Below the pieces are notes generated by a model that was given only the letters and a program-made list of their open reading frames with translations, ran no database searches and was not told where the DNA came from. The position numbers and the translations under genes are program-made. From Bipolaris cookei (Eukaryota > Ascomycota > Dothideomycetes > Pleosporales > Pleosporaceae), in NCBI GenBank assembly GCA_002286855.1, contig NRSV01000005.1, positions 620,001 to 684,000 of the forward strand: 64,000 nucleotides of DNA, written 5' to 3'. This document shows positions 31,560-43,712 of the stretch, piece by piece. Every line of letters starts with the position of its first letter. The first letter of the stretch is position 1.

Positions 31560-34047
31560 CTAATCTTCCTCAATCTCGCCCTCCTCACTTCCACTACGAA
31601 GAGCGCGATCTTCTTCTTCCTTCTTAGACGACGGCTCAGGGGCGGGGGTCTTGGACTTGCGATCTGCACCACGGGGAGAATAGCGTGCACGCTGAGAAAG
31701 GTTAGTCATTTCCCATCAAATGTAACACTGCTTGTTTACATACCTTGGTCTCCCGATCGCGTCTACTAGAACTTTCTTCGCTGTCGCGACGACGTCGGGT
31801 CGAGGAAGTGCGGCCACCGCTGTCGCCGTAGTCGAGCAAACTAACAGTCGCCTCACGAGGGTCGGCTCTGCTAACGTAAGATCGTTCACGCTCCACTTCA
31901 CGCTCGCGACGCTCACGGCCATAGTGATCTCCAATAGAGCCTCGACGAGAGCGCTCGTACCGATCATCATCTCGGCGGTCGCGACGTGGAAGAGGAGACA
32001 GGCCTGTGCTTTCGCTGTTTCTGTAGCGCGCCTCCCTATCTTGCACTGCTCGTCGACGCTCTGCAGCGTACGGGTCATGTTCAGGTGAGCGAGTACGTGT
32101 ACGATGACGGCGGTGAGAGTCAGAATGTCCGCTGCGATACTCACGATCTCGATCACGTCTATCCCTGTCACGGTCGCGATCATCGCGCCTGCTCCTATCC
32201 CGACGATCATTCTCCTTGTCCTTCAATCGGGAGATGTACTTATCGAACGCCAATTCGCGTAGTGTATCTGATTTCAGTGCGCGGTATTCGTCTGTCTTCT
32301 CAACACGGGGACGTACCACTTCCCAGTCGTCTAAAACCGACACTGGTGGATCAAGGTGCTTGATAACAGAGCGAAGCTTGTCTACGGCGTAGCGCTCATT
32401 GGACTCCTCGTCTCGTCGTTCTTCTTCCTCGCGTTTCTTCACTTTGTTGAGGACGTAGCTGTAGATGCTGTGCATGGACTGTTCGTCAATATCAGCTGTG
32501 CGAGGATCTTTTCGCATGACAGTTAGGAATTCTTCCACAGGAGTCAATGTGGTAACCTCGAATCGTTGTTGCTAGGGCTACAGTTAGCGGTGAATTGCAT
32601 GTCAATGTAGAGCTAGAATTACCTCTAGTACATCCAAGGCCCGTCGGCGGAGGGTACGGAACTTGCTCTCTTCTTCTTCGAGAGCATCGCGGAACAGATC
32701 AAGAGGAGACGATCCACTTTGTCCAAGCATAGCCGTATAACAGGCATCTTCTTGGACTAGCTCATGAATTTCTTTCCATTTGGTGCCAGCACGTAGCGCG
32801 CCTTTGTGCCTGAGTTCACCTAGTAGCTCTATGAACGCATCGCGGTTCTTGCGCTCGATACGGTGCTTGATGCGTCGCTCGGCCTGAACTCGATCATTGT
32901 GCTCGCGCTGGAGCTGTCTGATATGCTTCTCAAACTGATCGAGGACATCTAGGCGAGTCAAAGTCTTGAACTTTTCGCTCTTGAACTCCTCGTTGCGCTC
33001 CAGCTTTTCCTCAGCTGTGTGCCAGCGAGTAAAGGGCTCCAGATCCAGCGCTTGTAGTAGGCCCATGACTTGATCGAGTGCGGATTCTCTGCTTGCTTCC
33101 TCTTCTTCCTCATGCGCCTTTTTGAGAGAGATGATGTATTCCTCGAACAGGGTCCTTCGCTCATTGTCGTCCTTGGCAGAGCGGAAAATGGTCTCATCTT
33201 CGATAATGGGAAGAGCAGTCTTCCAGCGGGTGTAGTATTTGATCTCCGGATGCGAACGCAGCATCGCAGTGAAATCAGAGCGCAGCTTGGCCTGACGATC
33301 CTGCTCCTTGAGCTTTTCCTGGGCGCGCAAATCTTCGCAATACTTCCGGAAAGCCTCCTCGCGCTTCTCTGGCTCTGGTATGGCGCGCCAGTTGGGGTCG
33401 TGAATACCAGCACGCACAGCCTGCTGCCATGACCAATCAGGCTGAACCTTTATCTGTTTAAGCACCTTGATGAAAGCAGCCTCGGCCTCATGGGGCGTGG
33501 AAAACTGAAGCTCGGTGCCTGCCGTGAAACTAATATTGGGTCGATCGCCGACGAAGCCAGACTCGCGATCACGGTCTCTATCGTCGCGACGGTCATGGCG
33601 GTCGGGACGGTACTCGTCACGTTCAGAGCGTCTGTTCTCGTACGACGGCGCATTCGAGGGCGGACCCCCCGCCCAGCCAGAGGGACCAACTGGGGGAGGT
33701 CGCTGAGGCGGCAGGCTCTGCCTTATCTGGTCGATCTTCTGCTGAACAGCATCGGGAACAGTCCACGTTGTCTGCTTGGTTTCAATATGTGCAAAGTATC
33801 GCTTGCCATCTGCCCAGTGGGCTGCCCAGCCGGTGCCAGGGAGTGCGCGCTGAACACATAATTAGCCATCAATCGACTAAGGGGACCATGAGAAGTATTT
33901 TACCTCGACGTCATCTTTCAACTCGTCGGGCTTCTCCCACGTGGTGAGCTTCGTGATCGTGTTGTAGTAATATTCCCTGCCATCTGGAGTTTTAGTACTT
34001 GTCCAAGTGGAGCCAGGCGGCGCCATTGGAGGCGGATATCCGTTCAT
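31560..34047 (-). CDS. PRP40: Pre-mRNA splicing factor Prp40 (WW and FF domains)
   Basis: U1 snRNP protein that bridges the 5' splice site to branch-point factors. Four exons: 34047-33904, 33849-32623, 32571-31744, 31691-31560; introns 54, 51 and 52 nt; 776 aa. Two WW domains lie at the N-terminus: TWTSTKTPDGREYYYNTITK with TTWEKP (residues 14-42) and GWAAHWADGKRYFAHIETK with TTWTVP (residues 55-83), split by intron 1. After an Arg/Asp-rich linker come several FF domains from about residue 165 (EAEAAFIKVLKQIKVQPDWS; LDQVMGLLQALDLEPFTRWH; MLGQSGSSPLDLFRDALEEE). The last 190 residues are an RD/RS-like charged tail (RDRDRDRRDRDREYRS). It is divergent from TRS65 with 182 bp between ATGs. Confidence 0.94.
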
Positions 34048-34229
34048 TGCGGTGAGACTGCGGCAAGAGGTGATGGAATGTCGCGCGGGTGCGTGTTGTC
34101 CAGCTGGGTTGCGAAGAAGATGTGGAAACAACTTATTGCCGCACGGACCTTGTGGCTAGCGCGGATCACTGGGACCCCTAGCTCAGGCACCGGATTCACG
34201 TGCCCTCTGCTATTCACTTCGACGTAGCC
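34048..34229. promoter_or_regulatory. Compact bidirectional promoter between PRP40 and TRS65
   Basis: Only 182 bp separate the two start codons; both promoters must overlap. No TATA box is evident. A GTG codon at 34200 keeps the TRS65 frame open upstream of its ATG but is not taken as start. Confidence 0.6.
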
Positions 34230-36113
34230 ATGACTGCAGATACGGCCGAAGCGCAACCGCGCCAAAGCCTCGAATTTGTCGAGAGCTCTGTACTGGAAGC
34301 AGTTGTTCCTGCAAATTCTGAAATCGACATCAAAACCGCCATCGAGTCTTGGGATGGTGCGGGACATGATGATGGGTCCATTCTACCTTTCCTGGAGCAG
34401 CGACAAGTGCTTCTCCTCGGTATGTCTCGCCAGCTTACCATTCAATGCATGTCTCTTACTCATGCATAGGCTTTTAGATGAACTGCTAGCTGTATATGTC
34501 GTCTTTCGAACACCACTGTTTGAAGACTCTACCCTCAAGGGGTATCTTGAAAGATTGGTGGTCAATGTGGAAGCATTCGCCTTCAGTACTGCTCCCCCAC
34601 CTGAGCAAGACCTCAAATCAGGAACCACAAAGGAACTTATTTATTCTGGTACCATCAAGCCTTCAGATGAGCCTAGCATTGTGTGCCATGGTGAAGGTGA
34701 TAATGCCCATACCTTTGTCATCTGGAAGGTTGATATCTTCATTGGTAAAGTCTGCAAATTACCAAGTATTCGCAGTATCTGATTTAAAGTAGCCCGTCCT
34801 CAGGGCAGATTTCATAAGCCCGCAGTTTACTTCCAACCCACGGCTTCCTTTAAGCCCGCAGAAAACCCCAAAGAAGATACACTAGAAGACGATTATCTCC
34901 CAAGCCGTGTGCCCACACCACTGAATCTACTTCAGTCATTCGAGAATGACCCTGCTCTGGTCGGTGTCCAACCCCGGCTTTCGGCCATGCGCATCAGCAA
35001 AGTCACACCTAGTGCTCCTGTTGCAAGAGAAATGGTCCGCCCTATCCGGAATGGCCAAAAGCCTATATTCAGGGTGCTTCCACCGCTCATATGGAGAGTA
35101 AGATATTCAAGACTCCATGCATCAGTGAACGATCTGTCTTTGATAGCTTCCTTGGACCTAGAAGTCGCCCAGTTCGCTACATACGACGTTAGAATCAAGA
35201 GTGTTAAGCTGGCATTACATGGCGGCAAAACCAAAGATCTGAGCACGGAACAAGACGCAACAGTGAGCCGCAAGCCTGGCGACCAACTGACATATCTGTA
35301 CAAGATTATACCAGATCTTGCCCCTGATGGAACCCCATCACTCGGAACTAAGGGTCACTATCTGATCCTCAACGTCGAGGCCAATGTTCCTATGTCTAGC
35401 GATTGCCGGCCGGATATTGCAATTGAATGGAAAACACCCGTCGATTTTGCATCTGAACAAGCATCTGGCCATGCCAAGGCTTTCCACCGTCCCACCAGCT
35501 CTATGAGTCAAGCGACAAACGCATCTAATCCGGATGCTCTTGTTGGGTCCGATCCTCAAGATCAGCACGGGCATGCACCCTCGAGTAACGAGGTGAATGT
35601 CACGCTTACGATTTCTGGGCCACCCAGCATTCAAGTTGGCGAGATCTTTACGTGGGACGTATTCATTGTTAACCGATCCGATAAAATGCGAAGGTTGGCA
35701 ATCTTGGTCATTGTAAAGCGACTAAGAGATGGTGAGAAGCACAGATCACATCCGTCTACATCATCCGTAGGCGGTCCTCGTGTAGAAAAAAGAGAGCTAC
35801 TTGCAACAGCCGTCATGGATGAGAACGTGGTTTATGCCAAGCAGAAGAGTACAAGGACAGAGACGGCAGATTTGATATGTTTGACAACGGACATACGCGT
35901 AGGGTAAGTAAACGTAATCTGGCTGGCTGCGGACCGAGGATACTAATTGCACATAGACAACTTTCGCCTGGGTCTTGCTATACGGCTGATATCAAGTTGC
36001 TCGCGCTCACTGCGGGTGTATTGTCGGTCGAGTCCATACGGGTGGTGGATCTGGTCACCAACGAAGCTGTAGACATCCGCGACTTGCCCAGTATTGTTGC
36101 TGTGGCACCATGA
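34230..36113 (+). CDS. TRS65: TRAPP II complex subunit Trs65
   Basis: Subunit of the TRAPP II tether/GEF that acts in Golgi and endosome traffic. Four exons: 34230-34419, 34478-34744, 34793-35903, 35957-36113; introns 58, 48 and 53 nt; 574 aa. The first intron has two AGs (34469 and 34477); only the second keeps frame and gives the conserved-looking QVLLLDELLAVYVVFRTPLF. The C-terminal third (VTLTISGPPSIQVGEIFTWD, VFIVNRSDKMRRLAILVIVK, GSCYTADIKLLALTAGVLSV) has the immunoglobulin-like strands of the Trs65 family. Family recognised from this C-terminal block; yeast Trs65 is also about 560 aa. Confidence 0.85.
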
Positions 36114-36880
36114 GTTTGTTCTAGAAGCCATTATACCCAGGTCGTCTCTCCAAGAATTATTGAAGATTGAATGCATCTTGGATTTGCACTTGTCTTGAAT
36201 GCATGTCTGTAGCAGCCCATCATGCTACTTGTGAAGTTGGTGAATGCCAGGATCACTTCCCCCTCCCAGCAGGTGAGTCGAGATACCCGAGTACTGTGTC
36301 GGGCTATACCATGGAACCTTGTGTGAATAGACGGTGAGGCATCAGATGCACATAGGTACTGAATAGAAGTTCGTAGAACGAGCCCACAGCCACTCGGAGC
36401 TGGGCTGGTTCCAGTTGATGCTTGTCCCTTAGCCTATGAAAGCCGTCATTGGTCGCGGCGCGTGAAACTCTCCGCCACTGCACCATGATCATTCGTGCAT
36501 CAACCTCAGGCAAGCTGCGCCTTCTACCCCCTCATACTGGTAGACTGCTCTTCTACTCACAAAAGCATCCTTATCCGCCTATAGCCTTCCCAACCCGTGC
36601 CATACAGCCTTGAGAGATAGAAGAGGGTCACTTATCGCTGCACACGGACCTTCGGCTGCGTTTCAGCAACGTCATCGGGCGCCATCTGCGAGCAACGCTA
36701 CACCTAGAGCTTTTTCACAAGACCCAGCACTTACCATGAACAGCACCAGACACAGACTGCTTTATCAGCTAAACAGTCGCTGGATCTACGGAAAGATTGT
36801 GAGCGACACTGCCGACAACCGCTTGACCACCTACTGACAGCGACCAGCCGCTGCTCCATTCGATTGTCTTTCTTTTGCAA
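36114..36880. other. Gene-free stretch between TRS65 and the Mpv17-like gene
   Basis: 767 bp with the TRS65 3' UTR and the next promoter. A 75-codon ATG frame at 36610-36837 ends 43 bp before the chosen start and has no motif; if transcribed it would be a long upstream ORF. No repeat seen. Confidence 0.5.
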
Positions 36881-37765
36881 ATGGCTGCCGTGAGTCTGCT
36901 CACGCGCAAGTACAACCAGTACTATGCAGCGCGACCAGTCCTCACCACAATGATCACCAACGCCGTATGTGCCCTCCTCCGCTCCCCGTAAGACTTGCGC
37001 GCATTGCGAGCCCCGTGTCGCACACAGTCTCCCCTCCGAACCATGCGACCGCTGTATCTATTTCGACGTCAATCTCGGATACGTATACAAGGAATACACA
37101 AAACAGGAACTAACGGTGATACCAGGTGTTGGGTGGTATTGCAGACACGGTGGCGCAAACACTGACTGCTGTGCGAGAGCGCGCCGTTCGCAAGAAGGGC
37201 GGCCCAGGCAAGGACGACTTCCTGGCAATTGAGATTCACGACCTCGACAAGCGCAACCCCTTCAACGAGAACGATCTCATTCCCGACTCGAAGAAACTGC
37301 CCCCGCCCTTTGATTTCGAGCGCACCACCAGGTTCATGTCATACGGTTTCCTCATGTCGCCCATCCAGCACAGGTGGTTCAGGTTCCTATCCGCCACATT
37401 CCCTGTCACAAAGACTGCTACATGGATGCCAGCATTGAAGCGCGTGGCTTTTGACCAGTTTCTGTTTGCTCCAGCTGGTCTGGCTGCATTCTTTACCTTT
37501 ATGACAATTGCCGAGGGCGGTGGTAAGCGAGCCGTGCAGCGGAAATTCCAGGATGTCTATGTACCTGCGCTCAAGGCCAATTACATGGTCTGGCCAGCAG
37601 TGCAAATCATCAACTTCCGTGTCATGCCCATTCAATACCAGATTGTAAGTTGTCCGGCCTCGAACGACCCAGGCGAGACTAACACTCTGCCAGCCTTTTG
37701 TATCCAGTGTGGGTATTGCCTGGACTGCTTACCTTTCCTTGACCAACTCCGCCGAAGACGCCTAA
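36881..37765 (+). CDS. Mpv17/PMP22-family membrane protein
   Basis: Small four-span protein of the mitochondrial inner membrane or peroxisome (yeast Sym1, mammalian Mpv17/PXMP2). Three exons: 36881-36964, 37126-37644, 37694-37765; introns 161 and 49 nt; 224 aa. The start gives LLTRKYNQYYAARPVLTTMI and then, after intron 1, VLGGIADTVAQTLTAVRERA, the conserved helix 1 and the G-D-x-x-x-Q-like motif. The family signature W-P-x-x-x-x-x-N-F-x-x-x-P is present as VWPAVQIINFRVMPIQYQIP, followed by WTAYLSLTNS. An insert of about 40 charged residues after helix 1 (DLDKRNPFNENDLIPDSKK) is typical of the fungal PMP22 branch. Organelle not determined from sequence. Confidence 0.9.
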
Positions 37766-38518
37766 GTCTCTTCCACTACAAAAACAGACTTCCCTTGTAC
37801 AACTATTATGGATACGCATAAGCTGGATCATGACGATCTTGATTTGCCCTCCTTGACCTTTTTATGCGTCTCTACAATTGAATGGGCATTTGCGCGGCGT
37901 TAAGTCTGTCGACCTTTTGTTTAGAGGAGCTAGGGTTTTCGTATACAACTGTCAACTAGATCAGAATGAAATGCTGTTTCCATTGTGTTGTACTGTTGAT
38001 TTAACATGAGGGCATTTCGTAATGACTTTGTTTAGTTTGAAATGTTAATAATACTCGGGACCGTTAATGTACCATCGGCGAACGAAAGGAAATGCTAGGG
38101 GCTGCAAGCTCTTGTAGCTACTGCTCTCCGAAACCAGCCGTCACTCTCGGCCGCGGGGGAGGAGGGCCTCACTCGCGTATCCTGCGCAGTACAAGGACAG
38201 CTGAAATATTTTACTTTGGCTAATGAGGCTTGGTTTTAGTCACGCCGACTTTCTTTTTGTGGTTCGATAAGGAGCAAGAAGCCTTGCATGCAGGAGGAAC
38301 TTGTGGACTGACTGCCCCGCTGCAACCACCCCCACCAAACTTAGCTACATACTACAACCCAGACCAAACACCGCCCGTTTCTCTCCTTCCTTAATCCACA
38401 TCTTCTCATGTACGTGAGCCCCCAAGACGATACAAATTACCAATTGCGCCCAGCTTTAAATAGCTTAAGAGCAAGAGCTTCACTGACGCGCCATCGCAGT
38501 ACACCCCCTACACACGTC
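37766..38518. promoter_or_regulatory. PGK1 promoter region
   Basis: 753 bp upstream of a highly expressed gene. A TATA-like TTTAAATAG is at 38455-38463, about 56 bp before the ATG, and a C/T-rich block (cgtttctctccttccttaat) lies just upstream near 38378-38397. An in-frame ATG at 38408 and a possible 5' UTR intron (GTGAGC at 38414, CTGAC branch, acceptor CATCGCAG at 38500) compete as readings of the leader. Confidence 0.6.
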
Positions 38519-39887
38519 ATGTCTCTCTCCAACAAGCTATCGATCGCCGACGTCGATCTGAAGGACAAGCGCGTCCTGATTCGAGTAAGTGAATCTCATG
38601 ATCTTTTATACAATTCAGAGGTCACATCTAACCATGACAACCTCTAGGTTGACTTCAACGTCCCTCTGGACGCCGACAAGAACATCACCAACAACCAGCG
38701 CATAGTCGGTGCACTGCCCACAATCAAGCATGCCATCGACAATGGTGCCAAAGCCGTCATCCTCATGTCCCACCTTGGTCGACCAGACGGTAAGCCAAAC
38801 GCAAAATACAGCCTCAAGCCGGTTGTTGCCGAGCTAGAGAAGCTCCTTGGCAAGAGCGTCACCTTCACCGACGACTGCGTTGGCAAGTCGGTCGAGGATA
38901 CCGTCAACAGCGCGAACGGTGGCCAGATCATCCTACTAGAGAATCTACGCTTCCACGCTGAGGAGGAGGGTAGCTACAAGGACGATGAGGGCAAGAAGCA
39001 AAAGGTAGATAAGAGCAAGGTCGACGAGTTCAGGAAGGGCTTGACTGCTTTGGGTGACATCTACATCAGTGAGTGATACAATGAGTACCTTGGTGGAGAC
39101 ACAAAGTTAATCATTCACAGACGACGCTTTCGGTACTGCTCACCGCGCACACAGTTCCATGGTCGGTGTCGACCTTCCACAAAAGGCCTCTGGCTTCCTT
39201 GTCAAGAAGGAGCTTGACTACTTCGCAAAAGCACTCGAGGAGCCCAAGCGCCCTTTCCTCGCCATCCTCGGTGGCGCAAAGGTCTCTGACAAGATCCAAT
39301 TGATCGACAACCTGCTTGGCAAGGTCGACAGCCTGATTATCTGTGGAGGAATGTCCTTCACCTTCAAGAAGACTCTTGAGGGCGTCAAGATTGGCAACAG
39401 CTTGTTCGATGAGGCTGGCAGCAAGACCGTCAAGGACCTTGTCGAGAAGGCGAAGAAGAACAACGTTAAGATTGTGCTGCCCGTCGACTACATCACTGCC
39501 GATAAGTTTGACAAGAACGCCAACACTGGCTACGCCGAGGACAAGGACGGCATTCCAGATGGCTGGATGGGTCTCGACTGTGGAGAGAAGTCGATCAAGC
39601 TCTACAAGGAGGCCATCGATGAGGCGCAGACCATCCTCTGGAACGGTCCTGCTGGTGTGTTCGAGTTCGACAAATTCGCCGCCGGTACCAAGGCGACACT
39701 TGACGCTGCTGTTGACGCTGCGCAGAGCGGCAAGATTGTCATCATCGGTGGTGGTGACACTGCTACTGTGGCGGCCAAGTACGGAGTAGAAGACAAGCTC
39801 TCCCACGTCTCAACCGGAGGCGGCGCGTCGCTTGAGCTGCTCGAGGGTAAGGACCTGCCCGGTGTCTCTACCCTGTCAAGTAAGTAA
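38519..39887 (+). CDS. PGK1: Phosphoglycerate kinase
   Basis: Glycolytic enzyme, 1,3-bisphosphoglycerate + ADP to 3-phosphoglycerate + ATP; cytosol. Three exons: 38519-38584, 38648-39068, 39121-39887; introns 63 and 52 nt; 417 aa, the standard length. Visible: MSLSNKLSIADVDLKDKRVL, substrate-binding VDFNVPLD, HLGRPDGKPNAKYSLKPV, ILLENLRFHAEEEG, NDDAFGTAHRAHSSMVGVDL, ILGGAKVSDKIQLIDNLL, and the nucleotide-site IIGGGDTATVAAKYGVEDK and VSTGGGASLELLEGKDLPG. Codon third positions are strongly C/G biased, which also produces a long antisense frame (rejected). A longer N-terminus from 38408 is possible and is discussed as a finding. Confidence 0.98.
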
Positions 39888-40158
39888 AACAATCGCTCAA
39901 AGAGGTGAATGGTGGCTCAAGAACAGGGAAGGTATATCTTCGAAGTTATGATGATATAGCAATATAGCTCTTTGTGGTTTCAATATTGATGAACCATTCT
40001 TCGATTGCCGCCTTTTGTTTGTAGCCTCAGACATGCTATGATGCTTTTTGTGATATGCCCTGGCCGCTCAGACCGTGTCGTACTGCATCCCCTATTGACC
40101 ACCATCGCTGCTTCCCGGTGGAATGCTATCGTGTTGTAACATCGTGGTGGTGTATTGC

Positions 40159-40535
40159 TCATTTGCCCAGCTTCTTCAGCTCCTCCCTGTATGCTGTCAG
40201 CTTTGGCACTACGTAATATCAAACATAGCCCTCTTACCTCAGCTGCACGGCGAAGTCATCGTTCGTGTCATCATCATCCCAGCTCTCCTCCCACAGATGT
40301 GTGTTGCCGTTGGGGATCTGGGTCTCCTCTTCTGTCCAGTCTAGCCCTACCGTTAGCTAGTCCTATAGCCAACTTATCTTTCTGTCCTACCTTCTACAGG
40401 AAAGTCCTCAAACTCGTCATCCTCTTCGAGTTGTGTCGCAGGCTTCTTCTCTGATGCCAGCGGTTGCTCGCCGTTCTTCGAGTCGTTGGCCACCGCCTTC
40501 TTCATATCGTTGCTTCCTTGTGCTGAGCCGGACAT
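40159..40535 (-). CDS. SEM1: 26S proteasome lid subunit Sem1/Dss1
   Basis: Tiny acidic, mostly disordered protein of the proteasome lid, also found in BRCA2-type and TREX-2 complexes. Three exons: 40535-40391, 40340-40238, 40196/40186 region as 40186-40159; introns 50 and 51 nt; 91 aa. The diagnostic blocks are EDDEFEDFPVE and, after intron 1, DWTEEETQIPNGNTHLWEES then WDDDDTNDDFAVQLREEL. The last exon is 28 nt and ends KKLGK before TGA at 40161-40159. It is too short and too split to be called from open frames alone; the family signature is unmistakable. It is divergent from IML2. Confidence 0.96.
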
Positions 40536-41158
40536 TGTGCTAGATCCGTGTAGGCGATTGGTGCTGCAAAGCAATCTCGTAGTACCTGGACCGATGGGGA
40601 GGGATGCGTTGGTGTTTGTACTTCCGTAGGCTTGGTAGTCGTCGCGGCTATAGCATCGGCGGCGGCGGAGGCGGGCAACTAACCCGCAGATCTAAAATCA
40701 CGTGATGCTTATCGAAACCCCGGTTCGCGTTTCGCGGGCGAGCTTTTAACTTTCTAGTTGTTCCTGCAGCTCGGCTCTCAGGCACTATGAATGTCTGCCT
40801 AAAGGAACTAAATACTTTTCCCAGGCTGCCATATTGCTATATTTGTAACACTTGGGTGTAAGCATGCGTGGGCTTGCGCGGGCGAAATGTACCTATCTGA
40901 CCGCCCGCCAAAGAGCATGACGTACTGCGTTTAGCTCCAACGCATTAGGCGCGTTTGTCTGGATAGCTTACTAGGTTAATGCGTACATAGATATCCGCTC
41001 CTCGCGTTTGCTGGGATTGTCCCGCCGTCCGCGGACCCTTGTAACATACTATACTCTCTCTCCTCCTTCAACTTTTGCTCCGTTTTCCCTTTCCCAACTT
41101 CTCTGTTGGCGAGGCTTTGATCTTCTTCCCCGCCTACCAGACTTTCTTTTTAGCCAGC
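40536..41158. promoter_or_regulatory. Bidirectional region between SEM1 and IML2
   Basis: 623 bp between divergent start codons. The IML2 side is C/T rich in its last 120 bp. No repeat, TATA box or known factor site is clear. Confidence 0.55.
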
Positions 41159-43712
41159 ATGTTCAAAGTCGGTGGGTGGCTCAAGGGCCATACGCCTGGG
41201 CATACGAAGAGTTTGGACTCTTTGGATGAGTTTGCACAGAGTGAGGCTTGTGGTATTCGTGAGGCTTAATCGGTTGCTGACGCTCGGTAGTTCAGGAAGC
41301 TATGGGTGGTAGGAATCCTACGGACTGTCTGCTTCGGGCAGTGTGGCATACAGGACTAATGGCGTGCGAACATAGCTGTTAACTACATCATGGCCGACGA
41401 TATCGAAAATGCCGAAATTCACCTTAACAAGGGCAGTTCGCCATTTCATCAGGTATGTATTAACGATCAACTTGCAGACATGTTCCATGTAGTGCTGAGC
41501 TTATATACTACAGCTTGGAGCAGGCGTATGTGTCTTCATAAGGGCAACTTTGGGGTTTGAACCGGAAATCGTCCGCGAAGGTCTCGTCAGATGCCCATTC
41601 CCGGTCTTCCGGACTTAGACTAACATGAAGCATAGCCGCCAATGCTTTGTATGTAGCCGAAAACTCAGCCTACGAACAACAGCGACGCGCTAGCAAAGAC
41701 CCAAACTCGTATCGGTCGTCGATATACCCCCCAGGCACTGAATATGTGGTGTGCATGGCGGAAGCACAGTTGATGAGTGCGGTTGTAGGCGTGCTCAACG
41801 AGAGCTTGACCGAGGCCATCAAGAGTTTCTACAAGCTGAGGAAAGCATATATTGCGTTGGAGGGTGTGATAGAGAATGAGAAGAACTTCCTCAAGGAAAG
41901 TAGTACAAGCAGTCTCAACTCGACAGGGTCGGGTGGCTCCTTAAAAGGTGAATCAGGCCCTTGGAGTTTGAAGAGTAGCAAGGTTCAGGACTCCAAAACT
42001 GCTACATCTGCGAACGCATCTGCCGCAGGCTCGACGTCCGATCTCAAACAGACTACGACAATTGCCCCGCCGGAGATAAAGACCGCAAACGATGACAACG
42101 ACGACGATTTTGAATTTGTGGATGCTGCAGAAGACCGCCTGAATGTTGCGACACCTTTGGAATACACGGGTCACATCAATATCCCTGTTGACAAGAATGC
42201 TTCAGTGGAACTGGATAATGCTCAAAAGAAGGCTGACGTGGAATCTAGTTCGGCACCGGCTTTGCTTGCGGCAGGAGAAACCTCATCTTCCTCAATGCCG
42301 AACGCCATCGAATATTTTGAGCGGCTCACATTAAGCAATGAGGGAGAGGACATTGCTTCCTTTAGTGATCACCCAGTAGACACGTTTGTTCTATCCGGAT
42401 CTAACTTTTGTTTTGGAATGTTACTACTCATTCTCTCGTTTATACCGCCCTCGTTTGCTACCTTGCTGAAGGTAGTCGGCTTCAAGGGTGACCGAGAACG
42501 AGGCATGAGAATGCTGTGGCAGGCGACCAAGTTTAACAACATACATGGTGCCATGGCCGGTGTGGTCCTGATGGGATATCTAAATGGGTTCACAAATTTC
42601 TGCGACATTCTCCCATCACAAGGAGAGGGTTCATATCCCAAGGAGAAATGCATGGCTTTGCTCCGCTATATGCGCGAAAGGTATCCCCAGAGCCATCTGT
42701 GGCTCCTTGAGGAATCCCGAATGTTGGCGTCTGAGAAACAACTCGAGAAGGCTGTTCAGTTCGTAGCCGAGGCGAGCGAGACAAAGCTCAAGCAACTCGA
42801 AGCCCTGAGTTGGTTCGAACGTAGTCTCAACAACATGTACATGCACGACTATGAGGCCGCTGCCGCTGGGTTCAAGAAATGCGTTACCCTGAACAGCTGG
42901 AGTCACGGACTATACTACTACATCATCGCTGCCTCCTACATCGAGCTGTACCGAAAAAACAAGACCACAAACCCTACCGAAGCAAAGAAGTACAGTGAAA
43001 AGGCCGAAGAATACATGAAAAAGGTAATTCCCAACACGGGCAAAAAGAAGTTCATGGCCCGCCAACTCCCCTTCGACATCTTTGTCACCCGCAAGATCCA
43101 AAAATGGGAAGCCCGCGCCAAAGAATGGAAGTGCGCTCTCATCGACGCCGTCGGCGTCTCCCCCACCGAAGAAATGATATACTTCTGGAATGGCTACAAA
43201 CGCATGCGCAACGACCACCTCGCCGCCTCGCTCGCCAACCTCGCCTGGAGCGAATCCCCCGCCAACCCGCACTGGGACAAGGAAAGCGTCGACGAGAAAG
43301 CCATACTACATGTTCTCCGCGCTGCTACGCTACGCAATATGGGGCAGTCGGCTGAAGTCAAGGCTCTTCTTGAGAAGGAAGTGTTGTCCGTGGATCGCGC
43401 GCTGCTGACGGGGGGTCTGAAAGATAATTGGACAGCGCCGTGTGCACGGTACGAAATGGCGGCGAATATATGGCGCGAGGCGGATGCAAAGGGCCATCCT
43501 GAAGAGCATGTTGAGTTGTTGGGGCAGTGTAAGGATTGGTTGGATGAAGTTACGAAGTGGGGGAGTTATGATTTAGATGCGAGGTACGTTTCTTCTTTTC
43601 TAACCCTTTTGTGGTGGTGCATGGTGGGTGGGCTAATACTTCGTGCAAAAGGATTGGAATAAGGATTACGACTGCGAAGGAGACTCTGAAGAAGTACGGG
43701 ATTCAGTGTTGA
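41159..43712 (+). CDS. IML2: Iml2-like TPR protein (DUF3808 family)
   Basis: Outer-mitochondrial-membrane/cytosolic protein; in yeast Iml2 is linked to clearance of protein inclusions and lipid droplets. Five exons: 41159-41252, 41376-41452, 41514-41580, 41636-43583, 43652-43712; introns 123, 61, 55 and 68 nt; 748 aa. The start MFKVGGWLKG leads through VNYIMADDIENAEIHLNKGS and VFIRATLGFEPEIVREAANA, then AEAQLMSAVVGVLNESLTEA, all hallmarks of the family. A Ser/Thr-rich linker (residues about 165-300) precedes a membrane-like stretch (FCFGMLLLILSFIPPSFATL) and the C-terminal TPR-like helices (MLASEKQLEKAVQFVAEASE; NNMYMHDYEAAAAGFKKCVT). Small 5' exons were set by conserved peptide order, so their boundaries are slightly less certain than the rest. 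Confidence 0.92.

Noticed and set aside
39111..39806. 231-codon antisense frame over PGK1
   Set aside because: Same codon-bias effect in a highly expressed gene; no domain and no independent start context.
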